From positions 1 through 50,414 of the forward strand of contig CAIWCD010000020.1 in NCBI GenBank assembly GCA_903911145.1: a stretch of DNA of 50,414 nucleotides, given 5' to 3'. Below the pieces are notes generated by a model. It ran no database searches, was not told where the DNA came from, and saw nothing but the letters and a program-made list of their open reading frames with translations. Made by a program: the position numbers and the translations under genes. Source of the DNA: an uncultured delta proteobacterium (lineage in GTDB: Bacteria > Myxococcota > Myxococcia > Myxococcales > 40CM-4-68-19). Shown piece after piece: positions 42,432-50,279 of the stretch (its first letter is position 1; every line of letters begins with the position of its first letter).

Positions 42432-42722
42432 TCAGCGCATGTACTTGGCGCGCAGAATCGCTTCTCGCTTGCGGCCGCGCTCCGCTGCTTTCTCCTTCTC
42501 GACTTCGCGCGAACGCGGCGGAGCGTGGACCTCGAGCTTCTCGAACAGTCCGAGCGTCAGGGCCGTGATCTGCTCCACAGCGCCATTGAACGCCGCTTGA
42601 TTGGCCTTCGACGGCGCAGCCATCCCGGTCAGCTTGCGCACGTACTGCAGCGCGGACGCCCGAACTTCGTCCTCTGTGGCCGGCGGCTCGAAGTGGTGGA
42701 GGGTCTTTATGTTTCTGCACAT
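42432..42722 (-). CDS. DUF2277 family protein
   Basis: The 96-residue product opens MCRNIKTLHHFEPPATEDEV, which is the DUF2277 consensus, followed by ASALQYVRKLTGMAAPSKAN and a basic helical tail. The family is small, widespread and of unknown function; the N-terminal Cys and His residues may bind a metal. Start at ATG 42722. The gene lies 140 bp upstream of the Omp85 gene on the same strand. Confidence 0.88.
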   Translation of the reverse strand: MCRNIKTLHHFEPPATEDEVRASALQYVRKLTGMAAPSKANQAAFNGAVEQITALTLGLFEKLEVHAPPRSREVEKEKAAERGRKREAILRAKYMR

Positions 42723-42844
42723 GCGTCACCTCGGGTGGGAGCGGATAGTGTCGCTCGTCCGCTTAAGAAAAGCTCGCGCCGACAACGCCCGCTCGCGCCC
42801 GCATGGTAGGTGAGGTACCGGTTGCAGCACGAGCAGCAAAGGAC

Positions 42845-43129
42845 ATGTCTGAGATGCGTTTCGCATGCCCACTTCGTCCGGTGCAGGCCGCTCGCCCAAT
42901 CTTGTGGGCCCTGCTGCTCGCGCTGTTCGCGGCGGTCGATGATTCCGAGCACGATCTCGACGCGATGAGTGGCGCGAGAAGATCGACACGGTTCATCCAG
43001 GCGACACGCCTGCCGCAGCGCGCGAAAGAGAAGATGCCGGACAAAACGGAGGCGCTGCGTGCCATCACCGGGTCAGCAGTTGGCCGAACTGCGGCAGTGA
43101 TCGCGCGGCGCGACTCGATCCGCGGCTGA
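42845..43129 (+). pseudogene. decayed, internally deleted copy of the gene at 45412
   Basis: The frame retains three blocks of the 168-residue protein encoded at 45412-45918. These are a leader with AARPILWALLLALF (against AARAIFCALLCGML), the stretch AVDDSEHDLDAM, and a tail AKEKMPDKTEALRAIT ending IRG. Between them about 50 codons are missing and one short stretch (GARRSTRFIQATRLPQR) reads in a shifted frame of the intact gene. It is therefore a tandem duplicate that decayed. Confidence 0.65.
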
Positions 43130-43179
43130 GCCCGAGTTTCTTTCCACCACCACCCTTACCCTCCACACCTGAGATCCGG

Positions 43180-44247
43180 ATGCGCCACTCACTGTTGACC
43201 ATGATTCCTGTCCTTGCCCTGCTCGCTGCCGCCCCGACTCTGGCGGCCCCGGTGCCGGCACCGACGACGTTCTCCGCCACCTACATCAACGGCATGATGG
43301 GGCCTCCCATGACGGTGGAGTTCCACCGGGATGGAACCAAGGCTCTGGTCGATCAATCTACCCAACCCTCGTCTGAGAGTCCTAAGGGATGGCACCAGAG
43401 GAATTTATACGACGTGTCGGCAGGAGCGAACTTCAGCTTACCGCTCGACAACACCTCAGCGTGCAAAGTGGGCCGGCTCGTCGTGGCGGAGATGGGAGAT
43501 CCGTTCGAGGCATCGGTGCAGCTTCTCGCTCTCGTGGCCAAAGGGAATCCGAAGAAGTTGGAAACTGCAACGGTGAACGGATTTCCAACCCAGATCTCTG
43601 AGATCTCAGATCTTGGCGGAATGGGGCGTGGGAAGATCTGGGTCGACGAGAAGGACAACCTGCTTGTTCGTTGGGTCAGCGTGCCGGCGACAGGTGGTGA
43701 GAAGGTTCTCTGGGAACTCAAGAGCCTGAAGCGAGAGCGGCCTGAGGCCTCGCTGTTCGTGCTTCCCACCGCGTGCAGCTCTGTTGTGATTCCGCCGAGC
43801 CCGGAACAGGAGATTGCAACCGATACCGGTGGGAAGATCGGAGACTACCTTGACGCCAAGATCGGTCCCGCTTCCACTGAGCATTGTCAGGTCCTCTTCA
43901 AGGTCGTCCAGAAGGGCACCATGCAGCAGGTGATCTCAGGGTTTCAGGTTGCGGTTGATACCAGCATCGGCCCTCCGGATCGCAGCTACCAGACCGATAT
44001 GGATCAGGACGGAGTCGCGAAGTTTACCGGCGGCTCCATTCACGAACTGACCAAGCAGCTCAAGAACGGATCGTTGCGGATCGCGAATCCTCCGGAGTCG
44101 TTTCTCGTCTCGGTGAATTTTCCGCACGGCTACGATGTGGATGGCCCGATCTTCCGACGCTGCTTTGGACCGGAGACCACGCTGCTGCTGCTCGTCGATG
44201 AGACGCACAAGCCGCTGCACTGGCTCTGGGTAAAGGCGGCGCACTAA
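43180..44247 (+). CDS. secreted hypothetical protein
   Basis: The 355-residue product has a Sec leader, MRHSLLTMIPVLALLAAAPT, cleaved near TLAAP. The mature protein starts TTFSATYINGMMGPPMTVEF, a strand pair like the opening of LolA/DUF4412-type periplasmic beta proteins. The middle has GRGKIWVDEKDNLLVRWVSV, again like a lipoprotein-carrier type concave sheet. A second domain (about 215-355) with VISGFQVAVDTSIGPPDRSY is not recognised. Base composition is lower in GC than its neighbours. It is convergent with the gene at 44315, sharing a terminator. Confidence 0.62.
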   Translation: MRHSLLTMIPVLALLAAAPTLAAPVPAPTTFSATYINGMMGPPMTVEFHRDGTKALVDQSTQPSSESPKGWHQRNLYDVSAGANFSLPLDNTSACKVGRLVVAEMGDPFEASVQLLALVAKGNPKKLETATVNGFPTQISEISDLGGMGRGKIWVDEKDNLLVRWVSVPATGGEKVLWELKSLKRERPEASLFVLPTACSSVVIPPSPEQEIATDTGGKIGDYLDAKIGPASTEHCQVLFKVVQKGTMQQVISGFQVAVDTSIGPPDRSYQTDMDQDGVAKFTGGSIHELTKQLKNGSLRIANPPESFLVSVNFPHGYDVDGPIFRRCFGPETTLLLLVDETHKPLHWLWVKAAH

Positions 44248-44258
44248 GCGCCCCTCCC

Positions 44259-44299
44259 CCCGCGAGTTGCCGCATGTGCAGGCGGCGACAACTCGCGGG
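44259..44299. terminator. bidirectional terminator hairpin between convergent genes
   Basis: Perfect 11-bp arms CCCGCGAGTTG (44259-44269) and CAACTCGCGGG (44289-44299), with further inner pairing, lie 12 bp after one stop and 16 bp before the opposite one. No clear U-tract is present. Confidence 0.65.
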
Positions 44300-44314
44300 T
44301 CGTCGCACCTTGCG

Positions 44315-44623
44315 TCAGGGATCCGCGCGGTTCTGGTCCCGGTTTGCCTGGGTCCACGCAGCGGCACTCTCTGAGGCATACCGATCACCCCGATATGCAG
44401 GACGGCCGTAGTCATCATAGAGGCGCGTCTCATATTCCCTGTCGACGGCGGCCTCTGGAATCCAGAGCGGGCTGTCCTTGATCTGCTGCTTGGAGATATC
44501 GCAGGTGCGGGTCGTTTGTAAGCACGTCGCGAGCGCGTCGGGATATCCATAGTGTTGATTGTAATCGCGCTCGTATTGCCGCGAGACGGGAAGATCGGTT
44601 TCAACGCTCGGACTGCTCTTCAC
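44315..44623 (-). CDS. hypothetical protein or 3' part of a nonsense-split gene
   Basis: From a GTG at 44623 the frame gives 102 residues with VSRQYERDYNQHYGYPDALA, CLQTTRTCDISKQQ and ETRLYDDYGRPAYRGDRYAS. The two cysteines could form a disulfide. The frame is open upstream to a TAG at 44711-44713, and that stretch (DIDWTGNSFHLALTKEKVKS) also reads as protein but has no ATG. The frame is also in phase with the lipoprotein gene ahead of the TAG. The real start is unclear. No family recognised. Confidence 0.45.
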   Translation of the reverse strand: MKSSPSVETDLPVSRQYERDYNQHYGYPDALATCLQTTRTCDISKQQIKDSPLWIPEAAVDREYETRLYDDYGRPAYRGDRYASESAAAWTQANRDQNRADP

Positions 44624-44710
44624 CTTCTCCTTCGTCAGCGCGAGGTGAAAGCTGTTCCCCGTCCAGTCGATGTCGCGAACGGTGTGCGGCCCAGGACGCT
44701 CTCGCGAGAT

Positions 44711-45304
44711 CTACTTGCTCTCCACCTTCGCTCCCGCGAGCGTGTAGTCGACCGACTCGCTCCCGCGCGGCCCCTTGACGAAGAGGCGCCAGCGCACGTC
44801 GGTATGAAACGGAAGCTGCCGATGAACGATCAGGTGGGTGACTTTGCCGCCTTCGATCTGCGCCTGCGCCGGCGCATCGGCGATCATCCGCGCCACCTGC
44901 GCGAAGTCGACCTCCGACAGTTTGAACAGCGCCGCGTCAGGTCCGTCCGCCGATCTGGGTGAGCCAGTGAGATCGAGAGGCCTCGGCTCGCCGATCGCGC
45001 CGCGCGTGATGAGAATCGAATCGAGTCCGTGCGGATCATCCGGCGAGCGGACCTCCGCACTCGCCGTTGTCTGGTGCAGCACGATTTCGCGCAACGGCAC
45101 GTCGTCGCCGTACTTCGCCTTGATGAGCGACGCCAGCGCAGCGGCATCCTGGAAGTAGTCGATCGTCGGCGTGCGCGCCGCGGCTGCGGGAGGCGCAACA
45201 GTGGTCGACTTGGCGGCCGGGCCGCCCCTGCTGCAGGAGACCAGCGTCACGAGAATGAGCGCGAGCGGAGGCAGTCGGCTAGAAGTATGCGGGTTCAGGA
45301 GCAA
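44711..45304 (-). CDS. hypothetical lipoprotein
   Basis: The 197-residue product has a lipoprotein signal (LPPLALILVTLVSC, lipobox LVSC at about Cys24) followed by a Pro/Ala linker. An alpha/beta domain follows with ALASLIKAKYGDDVPLREIV, GLDSILITRGAIGEP and VTHLIVHRQLPFHTDVRWRL. No family is recognised. The annotated first codon is TTG at 45304, directly after AAGGAG with no spacing. The true start may be a few codons later. The TAG stop at 44711 is in frame with the next gene, so readthrough or a split gene is possible. Confidence 0.6.
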   Translation of the reverse strand: MLLNPHTSSRLPPLALILVTLVSCSRGGPAAKSTTVAPPAAAARTPTIDYFQDAAALASLIKAKYGDDVPLREIVLHQTTASAEVRSPDDPHGLDSILITRGAIGEPRPLDLTGSPRSADGPDAALFKLSEVDFAQVARMIADAPAQAQIEGGKVTHLIVHRQLPFHTDVRWRLFVKGPRGSESVDYTLAGAKVESK

Positions 45305-45411
45305 CTCCTTGTGATTGACCTGCAGAGCTGTTCATTCATCCGCGCTTCGAGGCAGAGATGCAACGAAGCAGCCTGAGTTGTCCTTCGCGCTTCCACCGAG
45401 AGTTCCACGCC

Positions 45412-45918
45412 ATGCCTGAGATGACCTTCACGATTCTCCCTGCGCACGCAGCTCGCGCGATCTTCTGCGCGCTGCTTTGCGGGATGCTCGCAATCTGTCC
45501 GGGTGCTGCAATGGGAGACGCCGACGCGGGAGTGACTGTGTCCGACACGCTCGATGGAGCAGCTCTGGCAAAGGCAGCGCACGCGGCCGTCGATGATTCC
45601 GAGCACGACCTCGATGCGATGCCGTTCTTCATCCGCCCGCTCGCGCGGCGCTCGTTTGAAAAGAGGACCGGCCTGTCGCGCGAGGAGTGGCGCGAGAAGA
45701 TCGACACGATTCATCCGGGCGATACGCCGGCCGCAGCGCGCGCGCGCTGGACGGATGCGGTCGAAGCGTTGACGAAGCTCGCTGAGGATTTCCGCGCGGC
45801 GCCAGTGCGCGCGAAGGAGAAGATGCCGGACAACGTCGAGGCGCTGCGTGTGATCACCGCGTCGGCGGCATCGCGCACGGCGGCGGTGCTGGCGCTGCGC
45901 GACTGGATCCGCGGCTAG
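45412..45918 (+). CDS. hypothetical protein with N-terminal signal/anchor
   Basis: Start at ATG 45412 (MPEMTFTILPAHAARAIFCA). The 168-residue product has a hydrophobic leader ending near AAMGDADAG. A mature helical domain follows with VDDSEHDLDAMPFFIRPLAR, TGLSREEWREKIDTIHPGDT, an Ala-rich helix, and a C-terminal AKEKMPDNVEALRVITASAA. No family is recognised. It is the intact parent of the decayed copy at 42845-43129, which lies on the same strand 2.6 kb away. Confidence 0.62.
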   Translation: MPEMTFTILPAHAARAIFCALLCGMLAICPGAAMGDADAGVTVSDTLDGAALAKAAHAAVDDSEHDLDAMPFFIRPLARRSFEKRTGLSREEWREKIDTIHPGDTPAAARARWTDAVEALTKLAEDFRAAPVRAKEKMPDNVEALRVITASAASRTAAVLALRDWIRG

Positions 45919-46021
45919 CAGGCGCGGCCTCCTGCTGGGCTTCGCCGTTGCGGACACACGCGCCACCGTCGCTGTGCTCCGCAGGAGGAACGACGAAGCG
46001 GAGCCGTTCCCTCGCGGAAGC

Positions 46022-46435
46022 TCAGCGCCCGCGCTCGACCGTCCGCCCGGATTTCTCCCAGCCATAGATCCCCGCGGGCATCACATAGACGCGCGAATAT
46101 CCGAATGAGGCAGCCTGCCTCGCCGCATCGTCGCTCGCGCTGCACATCTCGTTCGCGCAGTAGAAGACGAGCGTCCGATCCTTCTCAGCGGGCAACTCGG
46201 ACGGCTTCACGTCGTTGAAGGCACTCCACGCAGCGCCCGGAAGATGGCCCTTCGCATATCGCTCGGGACCATTGACATCGACGATCGCGACCGTGCCCGC
46301 AGTGATGAGGCCGGCCACTTCATCAATCGACATCTTCCCGACTGCACCCGATTGCGCCACTGCGCCGCAGGTGCCTTGGGCGCAAGCGACGGCGAGCAAA
46401 GGGAGCAGCGCTGCAAATCGAACGAATGAACGCAT
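46022..46435 (-). CDS. periplasmic rhodanese-like protein
   Basis: The 137-residue product has a Sec or lipoprotein-like leader (RFAALLPLLAVACAQGT). A single rhodanese domain follows: VAIVDVNGPERYAKGHLPGA, then the active-site loop VFYCANEMCSASDDAARQAA with the sulfur-carrying Cys93. Cys98, five residues on, is unusual and could form a disulfide with it. It should move sulfane sulfur outside the cytoplasm. The gene is divergent from a second rhodanese gene, with a 72-bp spacer. Confidence 0.83.
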   Translation of the reverse strand: MRSFVRFAALLPLLAVACAQGTCGAVAQSGAVGKMSIDEVAGLITAGTVAIVDVNGPERYAKGHLPGAAWSAFNDVKPSELPAEKDRTLVFYCANEMCSASDDAARQAASFGYSRVYVMPAGIYGWEKSGRTVERGR

Positions 46436-46507
46436 GGATTGCGAACCTCAGAGAGTGCGTCCCGGCTCTCATGTGTTGAGACGAACATCAAGCGCGGGAG
46501 GCGCGTT

Positions 46508-46876
46508 GTGAAGGACAAGCTGGTTCTACTGCTCTCCATTGGAGCCATCCTCATCGCCCTGGGATTCTGGCTTCGCGGCACCTCGGGGGAACAGATCTCC
46601 GGCGAAGCCGCGCGCACGCTCGTCAAGGACGGCGCGCTGCTCGTCGACGTGCGCACGAGCGAAGAGTTCGCCGATGGCCACATCGATGGCGCGATCAACA
46701 TTCCCGTCTCGCAGCTCGACGCGCGAATCACGGAAGTGGGGGCGAAGACGCATCCCGTGGTCGTCTATTGCTTCAGCGGCGCACGCAGCAAGCGCGCCGC
46801 CGATGCGCTTCGCGCGGCGGGCTTCAACAGCGTCTACAACCTCGGCGGCATGAGTCGCTGGCCGCGCGGCGGTTGA
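46508..46876 (+). CDS. membrane-anchored rhodanese
   Basis: The GTG start at 46508 gives 122 residues. A single N-terminal membrane helix (KLVLLLSIGAILIALGFWLR) anchors a rhodanese domain with LLVDVRTSEEFADGHIDGAI and active loop VVVYCFSGARSKRAADALRA, where Cys88 lies in the C-x-x-G-x-R-S type loop of single-domain rhodaneses. The domain should face the periplasm. About 110 bp upstream of the CoA-disulfide reductase fusion, on the same strand. Confidence 0.86.
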   Translation: MKDKLVLLLSIGAILIALGFWLRGTSGEQISGEAARTLVKDGALLVDVRTSEEFADGHIDGAINIPVSQLDARITEVGAKTHPVVVYCFSGARSKRAADALRAAGFNSVYNLGGMSRWPRGG

Positions 46877-46984
46877 CGCGATGGCTGCCAATGAATGGGA
46901 CCAGCGATTCTCTCCCGTGGAACACGTCTACGGCGAGAGCGCGAACGACTTTCTCGTCGAGCCGTCTTGACTCTGGAGAACGAT

Positions 46985-48649
46985 ATGGCGAAGCGCGTGT
47001 TGATTGTCGGCGGCGTCGCAGGCGGAGCCTCTGCCGCGACCCGTCTGCGCCGTCTCGATGAGGCCGCAGAGATCGTCCTCTTCGATCGCGGCCCGTATGT
47101 CTCGTTTGCAAATTGCGGCCTGCCCTACTTCGTCGGCAACGTGATCTCCGACGAGAAGAAGCTGCTCGTCGCCTCGCGCGAGATGTTCCGCGATCGGTTC
47201 AACATCGACGTGCGCACTGAGCACGAGGTGCTCTCGGTCGACGCGGCGAAGCAGATTCTTCGAGTGAAGAATCTCCGCGAAGGGACCGAGCGCGACGAGC
47301 CGTATGACGATCTCGTGCTCTCTCCTGGAGCTGCGCCGATCCGCCCGACCGCGCCAGGCCTGGACTTGCCGGGTGTCTTCGCTGTGCGAACCATCCCCGA
47401 TACGCGCCGCATCCGCAGCTGGCTCGAGCGATCTGATTGTCGCGAAGCAGTGGTCGTTGGCGGCGGCTTCATCGGTCTCGAGATGGCGGAGAACCTCGTC
47501 CACCGTGGGCTCAAGGTCACCGTCCTCGAGAAGCTGTCGCAAGTGATGCCGCCGATCGATCCCGAGCTGGCCGCGGTTGTCGCGAGTCATCTGATCGAGA
47601 AGGGAATCAAGCTGCAGCTCGGAGATGGATTTCGCGCCATCGAGCAGCGCGGCGAGCGGCTCGCCGTGCTCACCGATCGTGGTGCTGAGCTGTCAGCCGA
47701 TCTCGTCATCCTCGCGCTCGGCGTTCGCCCCGAGACGAAGCTTGCGCTCTCGGCGGGGCTCACGCTCGGCGCGCGCGGCGGCATTCACGTCGACGCGACG
47801 ATGCGCACGTCGGACCCGCATATCTATGCGGTCGGCGACGCGGTCGAGGTGCGCGATCTGCTGCTCGGCCAGGAGATGATCGTGCCGCTCGCGGGTCCGG
47901 CCAATCGGCAAGGTCGCGTCGCGGCCGAAGCGATCGCGGGAAAGAAGTCAGAGTTTCGCGGCGTGCAGGCCACCGCGATCGTCTCTGTGCTCGGCCTCTC
48001 TGTCGCGACGACGGGCGCGAGCGAGAAAGGCCTGAAGCGCGCGGGCCACGCGGATTTCAGCGTCGTCTATCTGCACCCGGGCCATCACGCCGGCTACTAC
48101 CCGGGCGCGAATCCGATTCGACTGAAGCTGATCTTCGAGACGCCGAGCGGCCGCATCCTCGGCGCGCAGGCCGTTGGCACCGATGGCGTCGACAAGCGCA
48201 TCGATGTGATCGCGACGATGATCCAGATGCACGGCACCGTCTACGATCTCGCGGAGACGGAGCTCTGCTATGCGCCGCAGTTCGGCAGCGCGAAGGATCC
48301 CGTCAACGTCGCGGGGATGATGGCGGTCAATGCGCTCGAAGGCGAGATGCCGCTCGCCGACTGGGCGCAGCTGCACACCATCGACGCGCTGCTGCTCGAC
48401 GTTCGCGAGCCCGAGGAGTTTGCGCGCGGACATCTCAATCGCGCGCTGCACATCCCGCTCAACCAGCTGCGGCGACGCATTGATGAACTGCCGAAGGATC
48501 GCGAGATCTGGATCTACTGCGCCGCCGGCCAGCGCGGATATTTCGCGCAGCGGATGCTGATGCAGAAGGGATATCGCGCGAAGAATCTCTCGGGCGGATA
48601 TCTGACCTGGCTGCGCTTGAACGAGGCCGGGCTCGCGGCGCAGCGCTAG
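46985..48649 (+). CDS. CoA-disulfide reductase fused to C-terminal rhodanese domain
   Basis: Start at ATG 46985 (MAKRVLIVGGVAGGASAATR), preceded by a TCTGGAGAAC-type ribosome site. Residues 1-445 are a pyridine nucleotide-disulfide oxidoreductase: FAD motif GGVAGGASA, active-site segment YVSFANCGLPYF (single Cys near 44, as in CoA-disulfide reductases), NAD(P) motif VVVGGGFIGLEMAENL (near 157) and YAVGDAVEV (near 280). Residues about 455-554 are a rhodanese domain with LLLDVREPEEFARGHLN and IWIYCAAGQRGYFAQRM (Cys near 512). The 554-residue CoADR-Rhd layout is known for reducing CoA persulfide or polysulfide with NAD(P)H. Confidence 0.9.
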   Translation: MAKRVLIVGGVAGGASAATRLRRLDEAAEIVLFDRGPYVSFANCGLPYFVGNVISDEKKLLVASREMFRDRFNIDVRTEHEVLSVDAAKQILRVKNLREGTERDEPYDDLVLSPGAAPIRPTAPGLDLPGVFAVRTIPDTRRIRSWLERSDCREAVVVGGGFIGLEMAENLVHRGLKVTVLEKLSQVMPPIDPELAAVVASHLIEKGIKLQLGDGFRAIEQRGERLAVLTDRGAELSADLVILALGVRPETKLALSAGLTLGARGGIHVDATMRTSDPHIYAVGDAVEVRDLLLGQEMIVPLAGPANRQGRVAAEAIAGKKSEFRGVQATAIVSVLGLSVATTGASEKGLKRAGHADFSVVYLHPGHHAGYYPGANPIRLKLIFETPSGRILGAQAVGTDGVDKRIDVIATMIQMHGTVYDLAETELCYAPQFGSAKDPVNVAGMMAVNALEGEMPLADWAQLHTIDALLLDVREPEEFARGHLNRALHIPLNQLRRRIDELPKDREIWIYCAAGQRGYFAQRMLMQKGYRAKNLSGGYLTWLRLNEAGLAAQR

Positions 48650-48664
48650 TCGGTATCGCTGCGG

Positions 48665-49480
48665 TTACTTCCCCACCGCGTTCGCGAGTGCAGTCCGCAC
48701 AGCGCGCTGCACCTCTTCGGGAACTGCGCCTCCGGGCAGTCGTCGGCAGAGCGCAGCCGCGTCCTGCAGCGGGCCCATCAGCTCGCGGCATCGCTCGCAG
48801 ATCTTCAAGTGCTCTTCGATCGCCGTGCAGACCGCGCGATCAACGCCAGCGTTGCGGGACGCGTGCAGCGCGGATTGCAGCTCGGGGCACGCGGTAATTC
48901 CGGTCGACGCCGGCTGCTCCTGCAAGAGCGTCGCGAGGTTCACCTTGAGCTGCTCGCGCGCGCGATGCAGGCGGCTCTTGAAGGCCTGCAGCTCAAGCTC
49001 TGCGACGCCGGCCGCTTCTTCGAGCGAGAGATCCTGCACATCCTTGAGCACGACCGCTTCGCGCTGCCCCTCAGGCAAGAGCGAGATGGCCGTGCCGACG
49101 AGCCGGGCCATCTGCGCGTGGCTCGCCTCCGCCTCCTGGTTCTGGTCCTCGTCAGGAATCACTGGCGCTGACAGAGGCACATCGAGCGACACATCATGAA
49201 GCGGAGCAGAGCGCGTGCGCCGGTGCAGCCTTGAGCAGTGCGAGCGCGCGAGCGTGAAGAGCCAGGTCGACAGCTTCGCGTCGCCGCGGAAGGAAGCGAG
49301 CTTCTCGAACGCGGTCAGGAGCGTGTTCTGCAGAACCTCGCGCGCGGCCTCCTCGTCGCCGCACATCCGCAGACCGAACAGATAGACGCTGCGCTCGTGG
49401 CGGCGCAGCAGCGCATCCATCGCTGCCCGATCGCCATCGAGGGCGCGCTGCCACTCTTCACGCTCGTTCGACGCAGGCAT
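48665..49480 (-). CDS. ECF sigma factor fused to zinc-finger anti-sigma-like domain
   Basis: The 271-residue product has sigma region 2 at about residues 20-90 (YLFGLRMCGDEEAAREVLQN, FRGDAKLSTWLFTLARSHCS). Region 4 lies at about 130-185 (LLPEGQREAVVLKDVQDLSL, SRLHRAREQLK). It continues into an extra 80-residue tail with EEHLKICERCRELMGPLQDA, the H-x3-C-x2-C zinc motif of anti-sigma factors. Sigma and zinc-finger parts in one chain suggest self-control by redox or zinc state; no separate anti-sigma gene follows. Convergent with the CoADR fusion (15-bp gap). It may govern the thiol/sulfur genes around it; that is inference. Confidence 0.85.
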   Translation of the reverse strand: MPASNEREEWQRALDGDRAAMDALLRRHERSVYLFGLRMCGDEEAAREVLQNTLLTAFEKLASFRGDAKLSTWLFTLARSHCSRLHRRTRSAPLHDVSLDVPLSAPVIPDEDQNQEAEASHAQMARLVGTAISLLPEGQREAVVLKDVQDLSLEEAAGVAELELQAFKSRLHRAREQLKVNLATLLQEQPASTGITACPELQSALHASRNAGVDRAVCTAIEEHLKICERCRELMGPLQDAAALCRRLPGGAVPEEVQRAVRTALANAVGK

Positions 49481-49517
49481 GCGGAGGCGGTTACTCCTGC
49501 TCGACGAGAGCGGCGAA

Positions 49518-49679
49518 CTATCCAGGGCCCGATAGCATCAGGCCCATCATCGCGCCATAGAGCGTCGAGATGTACGGGTTCGAGGTGATCGGACAGGTGC
49601 CCGTGCGGCAGCCGATGATCCGCTGCCAGGCGAGGCCGGCGACGCCGCCGATGACGACGAATGAGATGGTCTTGACCAT
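49518..49679 (-). CDS. small membrane protein, DUF6132-like
   Basis: Start at 49679 (MVKTISFVVIGGVAGLAWQR). The 53-residue product has a glycine-rich membrane helix, then IIGCRTGTCPITSNPYISTL and a second short hydrophobic segment. The GC-x-x-G-x-CPITSNP signature is that of DUF6132 proteins, which often neighbour rhodanese and sulfur-handling genes. The cysteine pair could carry a thiol or metal. Function unknown. Confidence 0.75.
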   Translation of the reverse strand: MVKTISFVVIGGVAGLAWQRIIGCRTGTCPITSNPYISTLYGAMMGLMLSGPG

Positions 49680-49714
49680 ATTGTTTCCAATCCGGATGCG
49701 CATGCAACGCCCTG

Positions 49715-49912
49715 CTATCTGGAGAAGAGCGACCAGATGCCCGAGCGCTTGCTCTCACCGCTCGGAGAGGCTGCGGCCTTGTCGGCAGACTTCTTCTCGG
49801 CACAGCGGCAGCGCTCACTCTTGGGAACGCCCGCGAGCGCCTGCTCGATGTGCATTCCGCATCCAGTCCAGGTCGGCTTTCCACACTGACCACAATCGAT
49901 TCGTCTGCACAT
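49715..49912 (-). CDS. small cysteine-rich conserved protein
   Basis: The 65-residue product opens MCRRIDCGQCGKPTWTGCGM and continues HIEQALAGVPKSERCRC, then a Lys/Ser-rich tail. I recall this Cys-rich N-terminal pattern (CGKPTW-x-GCG-x-HIEQAL) as a small conserved bacterial protein. Six or more cysteines suggest zinc or iron-sulfur binding. It lies 35 bp upstream of the DUF6132-like gene on the same strand, probably co-transcribed. No function known. Confidence 0.75.
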   Translation of the reverse strand: MCRRIDCGQCGKPTWTGCGMHIEQALAGVPKSERCRCAEKKSADKAAASPSGESKRSGIWSLFSR

Positions 49913-50006
49913 GTTCGGCTCCTTCGGCTTCCCCCCGTTTTCAACTGAGAGCCGCGCGGCACAAGAAAGGGTTCGCGCCGCTGATCGGCAATGCAGTGAT
50001 CGACCT

Positions 50007-50076
50007 CTGAGATCTCAGACCAGCGCAGATTTTCAACCCGTAAGAATCCTCCGCGCGCGCTCCCGGCTCTTACGGG
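50007..50076. promoter_or_regulatory. symmetrical elements upstream of ccoG
   Basis: In the divergent spacer, CTGAGATCTCAG (50007-50018) is a perfect 12-base palindrome. CCCGTAAG (50037-50044) is mirrored as CTTACGGG (50069-50076), ending 19 bases before ATG 50096, with AGGAGGAG between. The second pair could fold in mRNA or bind a regulator. The rest of 49913-50095 holds no gene. Confidence 0.45.
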
Positions 50077-50095
50077 AGTCAGGAGGAGAACGATC

Positions 50096-50279
50096 ATGGA
50101 CGCACCGACGCAAGGCGAGACGGGGCGACCGGATTTCCTCGACGCGAGCGGATACAGAACGAAGATCCAACCCGCCGACGTCAAGGGCCGCTTCCTGCGT
50201 TGGCGACGCATCGTCTACGCAATCCTGATCCTCCACTACCTTGCCCTCCCGTTCATCAAGAACGGCGAGCACCTGAGCT
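50096..50279 (+). pseudogene. ccoG: ccoG (cytochrome c oxidase accessory protein), 5' end cut by an IS element
   Basis: The ATG at 50096, preceded by AGGAGGAG, opens a frame whose residues 22-62 match the CcoG/RdxA/FixG start. TKIQPADVKGRFLRWRRIVY is followed by a membrane helix AILILHYLALPFIKNGEHLS. The homology stops where TGCCCCGTTTTCGTGGACA, an insertion-sequence terminus, begins. The remaining 400 or more residues, including the ferredoxin clusters, are not in frame. CcoG helps deliver copper to cbb3 oxidase by reduction. The gene is inactivated here unless the element is read through. Confidence 0.7.

Noticed and set aside
43598-43613. CTGAGATCTCAG palindrome as a regulatory site
   Set aside because: It lies within the coding part of a secreted protein gene and encodes ordinary residues; the match to the site at 50007 is probably chance.
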